Positions 33,616 through 45,209 of a DNA stretch of 64,000 nt are shown here, piece after piece. Made by a program: the position numbers and the translations under genes. How positions within the stretch are numbered: the stretch's first letter is position 1; every line of letters begins with the position of its first letter. The notes beneath the pieces are model-generated. The model saw only the letters and a program-made list of their open reading frames with translations, was not told the origin of the DNA and searched no databases. The stretch spans positions 1 through 64,000 of the forward strand of contig CAJXSL010000017.1 in the NCBI GenBank assembly GCA_913060875.1, written 5' to 3'. Origin of the DNA: an uncultured Desulfobacteraceae bacterium. Lineage in GTDB: Bacteria > Desulfobacterota > Desulfobacteria > Desulfobacterales > UBA5852.

Positions 33616-36600
33616 TCAGGACCGTTTCCCGGCCCACCGCGGCCGCCCGTTGCCGTTGGCCGTCAGCGCGGCCGGCGAACAACGCGTTTCCACGGCGGCC
33701 CACCCCAACAGGCCGTTGACGTCCCGTGTCAACATAGCACCCGCCTTGAGGCGCAGGGTGTCATCAACGGCAATTATGGTCTCGGTTCGGTTCCCATCCA
33801 CCAGATGCAAAAAAGTACGGCAAGTTCCGGGATGGCGCGCCAGCAGGGATTGGAGTTCCGACAAACGTTCACTGGATACACGTGCGGTATCCAGGGTGAT
33901 GTGGACACTGGCGGTCCAGACCTCTTCGGCCTTTTCCATATCGATGATTTTATCCGCCACCACCCGCACCGCATTCTCCTCCTTCTGGGCCTGACCCTGT
34001 ACGAGCACAGGATTGTCTTCCTTCAGGAGTTCCTCACACTCGGCGTAGGTGTCGGGAAAGACGATCACTTCGGCCGTGCCCTGGAGATCTTCCACCTGTA
34101 CAAAGGCCATGAGGTCGCCTTTCTTGGTGCGCAGGGAGCGCACGCCGCTGATCAAACCGCCGATTCGGACAGCGGCTTTATCGGCGATTTCACTGAGAGA
34201 CAAAGCACTGGCATTGGTGAATTTGGCCACGATGTCTTCATAGCGCTCCAGGGGATGTCCGCTGAGATAAAGCCCTAACGCTTCCTTCTCCAAAGCGAGC
34301 GCCTGGCGGGGCTCCCATTCGGTGATATCCGGCAGAGCGGGGGCATTGATCTCCGGGGCCGATGTCTCGGTGGTGCCGAAAAGCCCCAGCTGAGGGTCGG
34401 CTTTTTCTTTCTGGATACGCTGACCATATTCAAGGGCCTCCTCCAGAGCCGCCATCATCTGGGACCGTCGATGCCCCAGACTGTCGAAAGCGCCGCATTT
34501 TATCAGGCTTTCCACCACGCGTTTGTTCACTTTGCGCAAATCCACCCGGGCACAAAAATCCAGCAGAGACTGATAGGTACCGTTGGCTTCCCGCTCCGCC
34601 ACAATGGCTTCGATGGCGGCTTCACCAACGTTCTTGACCGCCACCAGACCATACCGGATTTTCCCGCCGTCGACCTCAAAGGTGGTGCCGCTGTGGTTGA
34701 TATCGGGCGGCAGGATGTCGATGGCATGGCTGCGGCACTCGGCCATGAATTTAACCACCCCATCCGTAGAGTGCATTTCGCTGGTGAGCAGGGCGGCCAG
34801 AAATTCCACCGGATAGTGGGCTTTGAGGTAGGCTGTCTGGTAGGCGATCAGGGCATAGGCGGCGCTATGGGATTTATTGAAGCCGTAGCCACCGAATTTT
34901 TCCATGAGGTCGAAGATGGTTTTGGCTTTATCCTCGGGGATCTTGTTCTCCCGGGCCCCGGCCATGAAAGTGTCCCGGTGCTCGGCCATCTTTTCGGCGA
35001 TTTTCTTGCCCATGGCCTTGCGCAAGTCGTCCGCTTTGGCCATGGAGTAGCTGGCCAATTCGGCGGAAATTTTCATGACCTGTTCCTGGTACAGGATCAC
35101 ACCATAGGTTTCCTTGAGGATCGGCTCCAGTTCCGGGACAAGATAGACAACCGGTTTGCGGCCGTGTTTGCACTCCACGAAATCATCCACCATGCCGCTG
35201 TCCAGCGGACCGGGACGATAGAGGGCCACCAGGGCGGTGATATCGGCAAACGAGGCGGGCTTCAAGCGGACCAGCAGGTCTTTCATGCCCGAGCTTTCCA
35301 GTTGGAACACCCCGGTGGTATCCCCGCTGCACAGCAGGCTGTAGGTTTCGCGGTCGTCCAGGTCCAAATTGACCATGTCGGGAACCGGTTTGCCCTGGTT
35401 CTCCAGCAGTGACAATGTCTTTTCGATAACGGTCAGGTTGCGCAATCCCAGGAAATCGAATTTGACAAGTCCCGCCTTCTCGACATGCTTCATGTCGAAC
35501 TGGGTCACCACTTCCCCTTTTTTACCGCGATAGAGGGGCAGGTATTCCACCAGGGGTTTGTCCCCGATCACGACGCCGGCCGCGTGGGTGGACGCATGCC
35601 GCGGCAAGCCTTCGAGCACCTTGCAAATCCGCAGGAGATCGGCCACTTCCGGTCGGGAGGCGGCCAGCTCAGTGAACTTGGGTTCCTGGGCGATGGCATC
35701 CTCTAAGCTGATGTTGAGGACATCCGGCACCATTTTGGCAATGGCATCCACCTCCCGCAGCGGAATGTCCAGGGCCCGCCCCACGTCGCGGATGACCGCG
35801 CGCGTCTTGAGCTTTCCGTAGGTGATGATCTGGGCGACGTAGTCACCGCCGCCGTAATGGTCGACGACATACTTGTAGACCTTGTCGCGGCCGTTGATGC
35901 AGAAATCCACATCGATATCCGGCATGCTGATACGGGCCGGGTTCAGAAACCGCTCGAAGATCAGCCCGTGTTCGATGGGATCCAGATCGGTGATGCGCAT
36001 GGCATAGGCCACCATGCTGCCGGCCGCCGAACCCCGGCCCGGCCCCACGGGCACGCCGTTTTCCTTGGCATAACGGATAAAGTCGGCCACGATCAGGAAA
36101 TAGGCGGGGAACCCCATTTCCTTGATCACCGAAATCTCGTAATCCAGCCGCTGGTCATAAACGGACTGGTCCAGATCCGGTTGTTTTTCCCGGATTTTTT
36201 CCATCCGGCGGGCATATCCGTCGCGCACGGTCTGCTCGAACAACTCGTCGGTGGACAAGTTCTCCGGCGCAGGAAAAGTGGGGAAGTGATAGGAAAAATC
36301 AAATTCGTATTCACATCGCCGGGCAATGGCGAGGGTGTTGTCAACGGCATCGGGATAATCTTGGAAGGAGGCCGCCATCTCCGCGGGCGATTTGAAGTAA
36401 AGCTGATCCGTGCTGAACCGGAAGCGATTGGCCTCATGGACGGTCTTGCCAGTCTGGATACACAGCAGGACGTCGTGGGCCCGGACGTCTTCTTTCTTGA
36501 GGTAATGGCAGTCGTTGCTGGCCACCAGGGGGATGGAGAGTTTGGCACTCATTTCCCGCAAAGCGCGGTTGACCGTCTCCTGGATCTCGATGCCGTTGTT

Positions 36601-37143
36601 CTGCACTTCGAGATAAAAATTATTCTCGCCGAAAAGCTGCTGGAACCAGCGCGCGGATTCTTCGGCCTGGTCGATGCGTCCGGCCTTGATCCGCATGGGA
36701 ATTTCACCGTGCAGGCAGGCGGATAGCGCGATGAGGCCTTCATGATATTCGGTCAGAAGCTGCTTGTCGATCCGGGGCCGATAGTAAAATCCTTCCATTT
36801 GGGCGATGGATGCCAGACGGCAAAGGTTGCGGTAGCCGGTTTGATTCTCGGCAATCAGAACCAGGTGGGTCAGTCCTTTGGCATCCAACGGCGTTCGATC
36901 CTGAATGGTGCGCGGCGCCACATAAATCTCACAGCCGATGACAGGACGCAGACCGGCTTTTTGGGCCTTCGTGTAGAACTCGAGGGCCCCAAACATGGTC
37001 CCATGATCGGTGATCGAAACCGCCTCCATGCCGAAAGCCTTGGCCTGGGACAACAGGGAATCAATGCGGATGGCCCCGTCGAGCAGACTGTACTGCGTAT
37101 GGACGTGCAAGTGGACAAAGGGACTGGTTTCGACATCATTCAT
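33616..37143 (-). CDS. dnaE: DNA polymerase III alpha subunit
   Basis: The protein is 1175 residues, the normal size for the replicative polymerase. The N-terminal PHP domain starts FVHLHVHTQYSLLDGAI; the polymerase core has GPGRGSAAGSMVAYAM and the catalytic aspartates in PDIDVDF; a helix-hairpin-helix region (YGFNKSHSAAYA) and a C-terminal OB domain (VRIGGLISGVR) follow. ATG 37143 is preferred, with AGAGAG 9 nt before, over the TTG at 37152. It lies 42 bp downstream of guaB on the same strand, so it may be cotranscribed. Confidence 0.97.
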   Translation of the reverse strand: MNDVETSPFVHLHVHTQYSLLDGAIRIDSLLSQAKAFGMEAVSITDHGTMFGALEFYTKAQKAGLRPVIGCEIYVAPRTIQDRTPLDAKGLTHLVLIAENQTGYRNLCRLASIAQMEGFYYRPRIDKQLLTEYHEGLIALSACLHGEIPMRIKAGRIDQAEESARWFQQLFGENNFYLEVQNNGIEIQETVNRALREMSAKLSIPLVASNDCHYLKKEDVRAHDVLLCIQTGKTVHEANRFRFSTDQLYFKSPAEMAASFQDYPDAVDNTLAIARRCEYEFDFSYHFPTFPAPENLSTDELFEQTVRDGYARRMEKIREKQPDLDQSVYDQRLDYEISVIKEMGFPAYFLIVADFIRYAKENGVPVGPGRGSAAGSMVAYAMRITDLDPIEHGLIFERFLNPARISMPDIDVDFCINGRDKVYKYVVDHYGGGDYVAQIITYGKLKTRAVIRDVGRALDIPLREVDAIAKMVPDVLNISLEDAIAQEPKFTELAASRPEVADLLRICKVLEGLPRHASTHAAGVVIGDKPLVEYLPLYRGKKGEVVTQFDMKHVEKAGLVKFDFLGLRNLTVIEKTLSLLENQGKPVPDMVNLDLDDRETYSLLCSGDTTGVFQLESSGMKDLLVRLKPASFADITALVALYRPGPLDSGMVDDFVECKHGRKPVVYLVPELEPILKETYGVILYQEQVMKISAELASYSMAKADDLRKAMGKKIAEKMAEHRDTFMAGARENKIPEDKAKTIFDLMEKFGGYGFNKSHSAAYALIAYQTAYLKAHYPVEFLAALLTSEMHSTDGVVKFMAECRSHAIDILPPDINHSGTTFEVDGGKIRYGLVAVKNVGEAAIEAIVAEREANGTYQSLLDFCARVDLRKVNKRVVESLIKCGAFDSLGHRRSQMMAALEEALEYGQRIQKEKADPQLGLFGTTETSAPEINAPALPDITEWEPRQALALEKEALGLYLSGHPLERYEDIVAKFTNASALSLSEIADKAAVRIGGLISGVRSLRTKKGDLMAFVQVEDLQGTAEVIVFPDTYAECEELLKEDNPVLVQGQAQKEENAVRVVADKIIDMEKAEEVWTASVHITLDTARVSSERLSELQSLLARHPGTCRTFLHLVDGNRTETIIAVDDTLRLKAGAMLTRDVNGLLGWAAVETRCSPAALTANGNGRPRWAGKRS

Positions 37144-37185
37144 GCGTGGCAACTCTCTGGGGATCGATCGGTCGTCCCCTTCTTC

Positions 37186-38847
<1,662 letters not shown>

Positions 38848-38863
38848 TCATTTATTTAGTACC

Positions 38864-38892
38864 TTGACATCATCCGCCACCCGATATATTAG
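38864..38892 (+). promoter_or_regulatory. Sigma-70 promoter candidate for the Sua5/YciO gene
   Basis: A perfect TTGACA is followed by TATTAG at 17-bp spacing (or TATATT at 15 bp). It lies in the guaB/Sua5 divergent region, and transcription would begin about 100 bp before the gene. Confidence 0.5.
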
Positions 38893-38996
38893 GTGCTCTT
38901 TGCAAAACGGCCTGAATCATTGCCTTTTCCTTTAACGCTGACTCGATGAAAGGGCAGCCGGGCCATGCGGTCTGGCGGTATGCGGAGGAACCGTTC

Positions 38997-39605
38997 ATGC
39001 TCCTTAAAATCAATCCCTACAATCCCCAGCAGCGCCTGGTCGACAAAGTGGTCACCATTCTCCGTCAGGGCGGCATTGTGGCTTATGCCACCGACACATT
39101 CTACGGCATCGGTTGCGATATCACGAACAAGAAGGCGATCGAAAAAATCTACCAAATCAAACAGCGGGACAAGAAAAAGCCGTTTAGTTTCATGTGTTCC
39201 GATCTAAAAAACATCAGCCACTATGCCAAGGTTTCCAACTACGCCTACAAAACCATGCGTCGCCTGCTGCCCGGCCCCTATACCTTTGTACTGGAAGGGT
39301 CCCGCGCGGTACCCCGGATGATGCTGACACCCCGCAAGACAGCGGGCATCCGCGTACCGGACCACGCCCTGTGCCTGGCGCTGGTAAGGGAACTCGGAAA
39401 CCCCATCCTGACCACCAGCGCCACCAAAACCGATGGCAGCGTATTTGCCGATGCCACCCTTATCCACGACCATTTCGGTCCCCGCATCGATGTCGTTATC
39501 GACAGCGGTTTGGTACCGGGCCAACCCTCCAGCGTCATTTCGCTTATCGACGACATACCGGAAGTCATCCGGGAGGGCGCCGGAGATATCAGCCTGTTCG
39601 CTTAA
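38997..39605 (+). CDS. Sua5/YciO/YrdC-family protein (threonylcarbamoyl-AMP synthase-like)
   Basis: The protein is 202 residues, ATG with GGAGG 8 nt before. The YrdC fold is recognisable: GGIVAYATDTFYGIGCDITNKKAIEKIYQIKQRDKKKPFSFM contains the KxR and SxN-type substrate-binding pattern in its YciO form, and the segment AGIRVPDHALCLALVRELGNPILTTSA is diagnostic. Sua5/YrdC makes threonylcarbamoyl-AMP for t6A37 in tRNA. YciO proteins are close relatives with lower or uncertain activity; this one is single-domain and looks more YciO-like, so the exact function is open. Confidence 0.87.
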   Translation: MLLKINPYNPQQRLVDKVVTILRQGGIVAYATDTFYGIGCDITNKKAIEKIYQIKQRDKKKPFSFMCSDLKNISHYAKVSNYAYKTMRRLLPGPYTFVLEGSRAVPRMMLTPRKTAGIRVPDHALCLALVRELGNPILTTSATKTDGSVFADATLIHDHFGPRIDVVIDSGLVPGQPSSVISLIDDIPEVIREGAGDISLFA

Positions 39606-39640
39606 TGTTCCAACAGCAGAAAAGCGTTACATAGGGGGCA

Positions 39641-40552
39641 TTACTGGCGGGATGGTGTATAGATATAAGCGGCCGACATTTCCGGACGGGTGACGCGGCC
39701 AAGCAGATCTTTCAAAGCGGATTCCGATAAAAGTCGCAGTAACGACATCCTTTTCTCGGGTGGATAGACGGTGACAATGTCACCTTCAATGCCGGCCAGG
39801 CGGCCCGCCCATTGAATGGCATCTTCCAGGTTGCCGATACGGTCCACCAATCCGATATCTTTGGCATCCTCACCGGTGTAGATGCGGCCGTCCGCAAGGG
39901 CCTGAACCGCTTTCAGTTCCAACCGGCGGCCTTCGGCAATGGCCGCAACAAACTGGCCGTGCAAGCGCCCCACAAATTCCTTCAGAAGGCGCTCTTCTTC
40001 CGGTGTCATATCGCGGACCGGAGACCCCGCATCCTTGAACTTACCGCTTTTGATGACCACCGGGGAAAGGCCTATTTTATGGAACAACTCCTGGAAATTG
40101 GTGTATTCCATGATCACACCGATGCTGCCGGTAATGGTGCCCGGATTGGCAACAATGCCGTCGGCCCCGGCAACCACATAGTAGCCCCCCGATGCGGCGA
40201 CCGCCCCCATGGAGGCCACCACCTTCTTGGTCGCCTTGGTGCGGACGATTTCACGGTAAATTTCCTGGGAGGGCCCCACCACACCACCCGGTGAATCCAC
40301 CCGAACGACGATGGCCCGGATATCGTCATCTTCGCGGAACCGCTTGAGCTGTTCAATCGTTTCGCGGGAATTGGCGATAACCCCGACGATTTCGACAACG
40401 CCCACTTTCTCGCCGTCGCGCATATCCAGTCCGGCCAAATCGGATCCCCGCATGCCAAATGCGATGATCAGGGAGAGGAGAAGCAACGTCGCAGCAGAGA
40501 TGGTCATAAACATCAGGAAAGAAAACAGGAATGGATGTCTGCGGGAAAACAT
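39641..40552 (-). CDS. sppA: Signal peptide peptidase SppA, short form
   Basis: The protein is 303 residues with one N-terminal membrane anchor (about 12-33). The protease domain is ClpP/crotonase-like: RVDSPGGVVGPSQEIY forms the oxyanion region, Ser121 in ASGGYY the nucleophile, and Lys173 in SGKFKD the general base. The 52-residue Ser-Lys spacing equals that of the Bacillus short-form enzyme as I recall. It degrades signal-peptide remnants in the membrane. It lies downstream of rpsA, separated by a strong terminator-like hairpin. Confidence 0.93.
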   Translation of the reverse strand: MFSRRHPFLFSFLMFMTISAATLLLLSLIIAFGMRGSDLAGLDMRDGEKVGVVEIVGVIANSRETIEQLKRFREDDDIRAIVVRVDSPGGVVGPSQEIYREIVRTKATKKVVASMGAVAASGGYYVVAGADGIVANPGTITGSIGVIMEYTNFQELFHKIGLSPVVIKSGKFKDAGSPVRDMTPEEERLLKEFVGRLHGQFVAAIAEGRRLELKAVQALADGRIYTGEDAKDIGLVDRIGNLEDAIQWAGRLAGIEGDIVTVYPPEKRMSLLRLLSESALKDLLGRVTRPEMSAAYIYTPSRQ

Positions 40553-40605
40553 GGCCTTCGCATTCCTTCAAAGGTGGGGTGGTCAAACGGTTGGTTGAAA
40601 CGAAG

Positions 40606-40638
40606 GTAAACAAAGGGCCCGGAGGATCATCCGGGCCC
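40606..40638 (-). terminator. Rho-independent terminator after rpsA
   Basis: On the minus strand GGGCCCGGA and TCCGGGCCC pair perfectly over 9 bp around a 6-nt loop and are followed by TTTGTTT. It begins 13 bp beyond the rpsA stop, so it should end most rpsA transcripts before sppA. Confidence 0.75.
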
Positions 40639-40651
40639 CCTTGTGCAATGG

Positions 40652-42481
40652 TTATTTTTCTTCGCCGGGCTCCTGCTCGTCTTGTTCCTGAGCCTGATCC
40701 TGGTCCTGGTCCACCTCGTTAAATTTTTCCTGAAGATTTTCGCGCAGGATTTCACCAAAGGTGGAGGTCGCCGGCTTCATGCTGTTCACGTATTCGCTCA
40801 AAATGGACTGTTCGTCTTCCATTTCCAGGCGTTTGATGGACAACCCGATCCGCCGTTCGTCACTGTTGATGTTCATCACTTTGGCCGTGATGACATCCCC
40901 GATATTGTACATACCGACCGGTGTCTTGATTTTTTCCTTGCTGATCTCGGAAACGTGCACCAACCCTTCAATGCCTTCTTCCAATTCGATAAAGACACCG
41001 AAATCGGTCAGATTCGTAATAGTACCCGTGATCTCCTTACCGACCTCATAGCGTTCGGCCACGGTCCGCCAGGGATCCTGCTGCAGTTGCTTGACACCCA
41101 GCGAAAACCGTTCGTTCTCTTTTTCGATATCCAATACGATGGCTTGCAGCACATCCCCTTTTTTGTAAACTTCGGAAGGATGTTTGATGCGCTTGGTCCA
41201 GGAAATGTCCGATATGTGGACCAACCCGTCAATGCCTTCGTCGATACCAATGAACAAACCGAAATCGGTAATATTTTTAATTTTCCCCTCGATGGTCGTA
41301 CCAACGGGATATTTCTCGGCAATGATATCCCAGGGATTGGGCTTGACCTGCTTCATGCCGAGGGAAATGCGTCGGCTGTCCGGTTTGATGTCCAGCACCA
41401 CGGCATCCACTTCTTCGCCCACCGAAACCACTTTGGACGGATGACGCACTTTGCGGGTCCAGGACATTTCGGATACATGGATCAGCCCTTCGATACCTTC
41501 CTCCAGTTCGACAAACGCACCGTAATCGGTCAGGCTGACAACCCGTCCCGTGACATGCGTACCCACGGGATAGCGTTCGGCGGCATGGGTCCAGGGATCT
41601 TCGGTGAGCTGTTTCATCCCAAGGGAGACACGTTCCTTTTCGAGATCGAGATTGAGAATTTTGACCGTAATTTCGTCTCCGATGGTGAAAAGCTCGGAGG
41701 GGTGTTTCACCCGACCCCAGGAGATATCCGTAATATGCAGCAGACCGTCAACACCGCCCAGGTCCACGAAAACACCGTACTCGGTGATATTTTTGACCGT
41801 TCCGGGAACGACCTTGCCGTCATGAATGGACGCCAGAGTGGCGGCCCGTTTGGTCTCCCGTTCCTTCTCCAGAATAACCCGGCGGGACAGGACGATATTG
41901 CTGCGCTTGCGATTGTACTTCAAAACTTTAAACGCAAACGTCTTTCCGACCAGATCATCCAGGTTGCGAATCGGACGCAGGTCCGCCTGAGAACCGGGCA
42001 AAAAGGCCTGAACGCCTATATCCACGGAAAAACCGCCTTTGACCCGGGATTGAATGGTCCCGTCGATGGTTTCGTCGGCATCGTAGACCCGTTTGATTTC
42101 TTCCCAGACCTTCACATTGGCCGCTTTTTCCTTGGACAGGACGACCCGCTCTTCTTCATCGTCCCACCATTCGACCATCACTTCGACTTCATCACCGATT
42201 TCGGCTTTGATCGCGCCGGTCTCATCCCGGAATTCATGAATCCGGATTTGACCTTCGGATTTGTAACCGATGTCCACCAGGACGTGATCTTTGTCGACCG
42301 AGATGATATGGCCTTTGACGACTTCACCTTCGGCGAAACGCTTGAAGCTTTCCTCATAAAGACTCATGAGGTCTTCCATGCTTTCGCTTTCTTCCGGATC
42401 TTGATCGCTGTTGGCCTGCTCGTTGATGCTGCCAGTTGGATTGATGTCTTCGTTTGCGTTGTTTTCCACTAGATTTTCCAT
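40652..42481 (-). CDS. rpsA: 30S ribosomal protein S1
   Basis: The protein is 609 residues with an acidic N-terminal extension of about 45 residues and six S1 (OB-fold) domains, starting near 52, 137, 222, 307, 394 and 481. Domains 3-6 carry the clean G-x-V/I-x-x-x-T-D/E-[YF]-G-x-F-V-x-L/I pattern and [IV]H[VI][ST][DE][IM]S, while the first two are more diverged, as usual for ribosome-binding domains. It recruits mRNA to the small subunit. The acidic C-terminal tail (DQDQAQEQDEQEPGEE) is unusual in length. It is leftward after cmk with a 130-bp gap. Confidence 0.97.
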   Translation of the reverse strand: MENLVENNANEDINPTGSINEQANSDQDPEESESMEDLMSLYEESFKRFAEGEVVKGHIISVDKDHVLVDIGYKSEGQIRIHEFRDETGAIKAEIGDEVEVMVEWWDDEEERVVLSKEKAANVKVWEEIKRVYDADETIDGTIQSRVKGGFSVDIGVQAFLPGSQADLRPIRNLDDLVGKTFAFKVLKYNRKRSNIVLSRRVILEKERETKRAATLASIHDGKVVPGTVKNITEYGVFVDLGGVDGLLHITDISWGRVKHPSELFTIGDEITVKILNLDLEKERVSLGMKQLTEDPWTHAAERYPVGTHVTGRVVSLTDYGAFVELEEGIEGLIHVSEMSWTRKVRHPSKVVSVGEEVDAVVLDIKPDSRRISLGMKQVKPNPWDIIAEKYPVGTTIEGKIKNITDFGLFIGIDEGIDGLVHISDISWTKRIKHPSEVYKKGDVLQAIVLDIEKENERFSLGVKQLQQDPWRTVAERYEVGKEITGTITNLTDFGVFIELEEGIEGLVHVSEISKEKIKTPVGMYNIGDVITAKVMNINSDERRIGLSIKRLEMEDEQSILSEYVNSMKPATSTFGEILRENLQEKFNEVDQDQDQAQEQDEQEPGEEK

Positions 42482-42611
42482 GTAAAAATGATTTCCCCCT
42501 TAGCCAATTTTATTGCAACAACCGATTTCGGTTGGCATAACCAAAGTTAAATATCAGATCATATTTATAATTACAATATTTAATTTGTCCAAATCGGGAC
42601 GACGATCACGA

Positions 42612-43289
42612 TCAGCTCCGGTCGTCCAAGGTTTCGATTTCTTGCAGCATACGCTCCACGACCCCTTCGGGGGTATAGCGCTCCGAAGGGATGACGATTG
42701 CATCCGCCGCCGGCTTGAGCGGTGCAAGTTCGCGGGTTTGATCATTATGATCCCGCAACTGCATGTCTTTTAGAACCCCCTCCAGGGTCTGGTCGCAACG
42801 GTCGGCCAACTCCAGGTGGCGCCGACGGGCACGGACCGACAGGGGGGCATCCAAAAAAAATTTAACATCCGCATCCGGGAACACCACGGTTCCCATATCC
42901 CGCCCCTCGAAAACCGCGCCTTTTTCGCGGCCGAAGCGCCGCTGAACCTCCAGCAGGTAACGGCGCACCACGGCGCGGGCCGAGATGGCGGACGCCAGCA
43001 TGGATATTTCCGGGGTACGGATTTTGTCTTCGATGTCTTCATCGCCATTATAGAGCCGACAGCCGGCGTCATCGCGCATGAACCTGAGCTCCTGTCGCGC
43101 ACAAAGCGCCGCCAGGGCGGCATCATCATCCATGGCAATGTTGGCGTTGCGCGCCGCCAGAGCCACCCCGCGATACAAAGCGCCGGTATCGATATAACGA
43201 TACCCCAGCCGTTCGGCCAAAGCGCGACTCACCGTGGTCTTGCCGGCACCAGCCGGCCCATCTATGGTTATCACCCACTTAGGCTTCAT
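42612..43289 (-). CDS. cmk: Cytidylate kinase
   Basis: The protein is 225 residues. It phosphorylates CMP and dCMP. P-loop GPAGAGKTTVSRALA, RYIDTGALYRGVAL, GRDMGTVVFPDADVKFFLDA and the LID RARRRHLEL are all standard. It is in the frequent hisC-cmk-rpsA order of this lineage; the start has GAGGG about 11 nt upstream. hisC ends 55 bp before it. Confidence 0.96.
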   Translation of the reverse strand: MKPKWVITIDGPAGAGKTTVSRALAERLGYRYIDTGALYRGVALAARNANIAMDDDAALAALCARQELRFMRDDAGCRLYNGDEDIEDKIRTPEISMLASAISARAVVRRYLLEVQRRFGREKGAVFEGRDMGTVVFPDADVKFFLDAPLSVRARRRHLELADRCDQTLEGVLKDMQLRDHNDQTRELAPLKPAADAIVIPSERYTPEGVVERMLQEIETLDDRS

Positions 43290-43344
43290 ACGATACGTTG
43301 CCCTCGCCGCCTGCCGAGAGTGAGGTTGGGTCGGCGATAAAACG

Positions 43345-44436
43345 TTAAGGATTTAACACCATCTTCAGTGCTTCGATAAACCGTTGGTTTTCCGCCGGGG
43401 TACCAACATTGACACGGATATAACGGGGAAACCCGTACCCCTTCATGGAGCGTACGATGACCCCCTGCCGCAGCATGTCCTGGAAAACCGCTTCCGCATC
43501 ACGGGCCACATCGATCAGGAAAAAATTGGACTGGGTCGGATAAAAGGCCACCCCCATATCCGTCAAGGCCTGGTAAAGGAAAGTCAGCCCCGTATGCACG
43601 ACGTCGAGGGTACGCTCAACATGGGCATGATCCTGCAGGGCGGCACGGGCCGCAACCTGGGCCAGGGAATTGACGTTGAAAGGCTGCCGTATGCGATTGA
43701 GATACCCGGCCAGTTCTTCGGGCATGACCCCGTAGCCCACCCGCAGACCGGCCAAGCCGTAAAGTTTGGAGAAGGTACGCAGGGTAACGATCGAAGGCCC
43801 GGATCCCCAATGGGAACTGCTTTGCAGACAGTCAGCATCCCGCACGAATTCAATATAGGCCTCGTCCACCACCACGACGATGTCGGTGGGCAGATCCGCC
43901 AGAAAATCATCGAACGCATTGCCGGAAATGATGGTTCCGGTGGGATTGTTGGGGTTGCACAAAAAGACCAGACGGGTCTTTTCATCCACGGCCCGGCGCA
44001 TGTCTTCCAGATCGATGGCAAGATCCTTCAACGGAACAAACACCGGCTCCCCCCCCACCGTTCGGACGGCAATCTCATACATCAAAAATGAGGGGCGGGG
44101 CATGACGGCCCGCTCCCCCGGACGCAGGAGGGTATTGGCCAGCAGGGCGATGATATCATCCGATCCGTTGCCCATAACAATCGCCCCGACAGGACAGTCC
44201 AGATGGCGGGCCAACGCCGTGACCAACGCATGGCCGGCCCCGTCCGGGTAACGATGCAGTCCCGCAAGCGCCTGGCGAACAGCTTCCATGGCCATGGGGG
44301 AAGGCCCCAGGGGGTTCTCGTTGGACGCCAGTTTGATGGAACGGGTGATGCCCAGTTCACGTTCCAGTTCCTCAATGGGCTTGCCCGGCACATAGGGCTC
44401 GATCGCCCTGATATTTTTCGGGATACGAATCGACAT
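43345..44436 (-). CDS. hisC: Histidinol-phosphate aminotransferase
   Basis: The protein is 363 residues, a fold-type I PLP enzyme. SNENPLGPSP, NPNNPTGT, VDEAYIEF and RTFSKLYGLAGLRVGYG (the Schiff-base lysine is in FSKLYG) are the class I/II aminotransferase motifs in the HisC form. It converts imidazole acetol phosphate to histidinol phosphate and may also serve aromatic amino acids. No other his gene is nearby. GGGAAG precedes the ATG. Confidence 0.93.
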   Translation of the reverse strand: MSIRIPKNIRAIEPYVPGKPIEELERELGITRSIKLASNENPLGPSPMAMEAVRQALAGLHRYPDGAGHALVTALARHLDCPVGAIVMGNGSDDIIALLANTLLRPGERAVMPRPSFLMYEIAVRTVGGEPVFVPLKDLAIDLEDMRRAVDEKTRLVFLCNPNNPTGTIISGNAFDDFLADLPTDIVVVVDEAYIEFVRDADCLQSSSHWGSGPSIVTLRTFSKLYGLAGLRVGYGVMPEELAGYLNRIRQPFNVNSLAQVAARAALQDHAHVERTLDVVHTGLTFLYQALTDMGVAFYPTQSNFFLIDVARDAEAVFQDMLRQGVIVRSMKGYGFPRYIRVNVGTPAENQRFIEALKMVLNP

Positions 44437-44524
44437 GAATGCTTCCCTAAACCTTTAGCCCCGGCCGGATTTCAATGCCACCGAAAGCGGAGCGATCCTT
44501 TCCGTGCGTTGTGTGCAAGATACG

Positions 44525-44551
44525 GATCGGTGACGGGTTGGGTCACCGATC
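44525..44551. repeat. Hairpin between oxidoreductase operon and hisC
   Basis: GATCGGTGA and TCACCGATC form a perfect 9-bp stem with a 9-nt loop. It lies in the 233-bp gap between the oxidoreductase gamma-subunit gene and hisC. No T-run follows on the minus strand, so it may slow or process the transcript rather than terminate it. Confidence 0.45.
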
Positions 44552-44669
44552 ACAGGTTTTGCTCCGATACGTCGGGCGCCGTCAGAATGGCCAAAAGCGG
44601 GCAGGGTTTCGTAATTGTTACCAAGCCACACAGCGGTTCGCGGTGGAGCCGAAGGTGACCGTACCGCAG

Positions 44670-45209
44670 TTAAGCGTTTTGGGCCGCCTCGATCCCTCTG
44701 TCCATGGCCTCCATGTTCAACGGGATGAGTTTGGCTTTGCGGGCGAATTCTTTTTTGACGGATTCCCGCAGATCGTCGATGGACAAAACGCCGCTACGGG
44801 CCACAAAAGCCGACAGGGCCACGATATTGGCCGACCGCACACTGCCCGCCTCGATGGCCATGTCGTTGACCGGAATCGCAAGCTCATCCACATCATCCCG
44901 CTGGGAGCGGACGGGAATCAGGGAACTGTTGATCAGGACCACCCCTCCCGGCTTGACCACGGGGGCGAATTTTTCCAGGGACGGCCGGTTCATGGCCACC
45001 AAATGCATTGGATTTTTGACGATCGGGGAACCGATCGGCCGATCACTCATGATGACCATGCAGTAGGCCGTTCCGCCCCTCATTTCCGGTCCGTAGGATG
45101 GAATCCAAACCACTTCATAGCCGGCCTCCATGGCAGTGTAAGCAAGAATTTTGGCACTCAGCAAAATCCCCTGGCCGCCGAACCCGGCAAACATGACTTC
45201 ACTTTGCAT
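44670..45209 (-). CDS. 2-oxoacid:ferredoxin oxidoreductase, gamma subunit
   Basis: The protein is 179 residues and shows the POR/KOR gamma-domain opening VMFAGFGGQGILLSAKILAYTAME and the PSYGPEMRGGTAYC motif. It joins alpha and beta subunits to make acyl-CoA from a 2-oxoacid, CoA and oxidised ferredoxin, or the reverse. It overlaps the beta-subunit gene by 1 bp (TGATG-like junction). Whether the substrate is 2-oxoglutarate or a branched-chain 2-oxoacid cannot be decided from the sequence. Confidence 0.92.
   Translation of the reverse strand: MQSEVMFAGFGGQGILLSAKILAYTAMEAGYEVVWIPSYGPEMRGGTAYCMVIMSDRPIGSPIVKNPMHLVAMNRPSLEKFAPVVKPGGVVLINSSLIPVRSQRDDVDELAIPVNDMAIEAGSVRSANIVALSAFVARSGVLSIDDLRESVKKEFARKAKLIPLNMEAMDRGIEAAQNA

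Noticed and set aside
40643-42472. A 609-codon plus-strand frame exactly opposite rpsA
   Set aside because: The minus strand encodes ribosomal protein S1 with six clear domains; the opposite frame is a mirror of its repeated codons.
44437-44669. A small gene between the oxidoreductase gamma subunit and hisC
   Set aside because: No frame has a ribosome site or protein-like composition; the perfect hairpin is the only clear structure.
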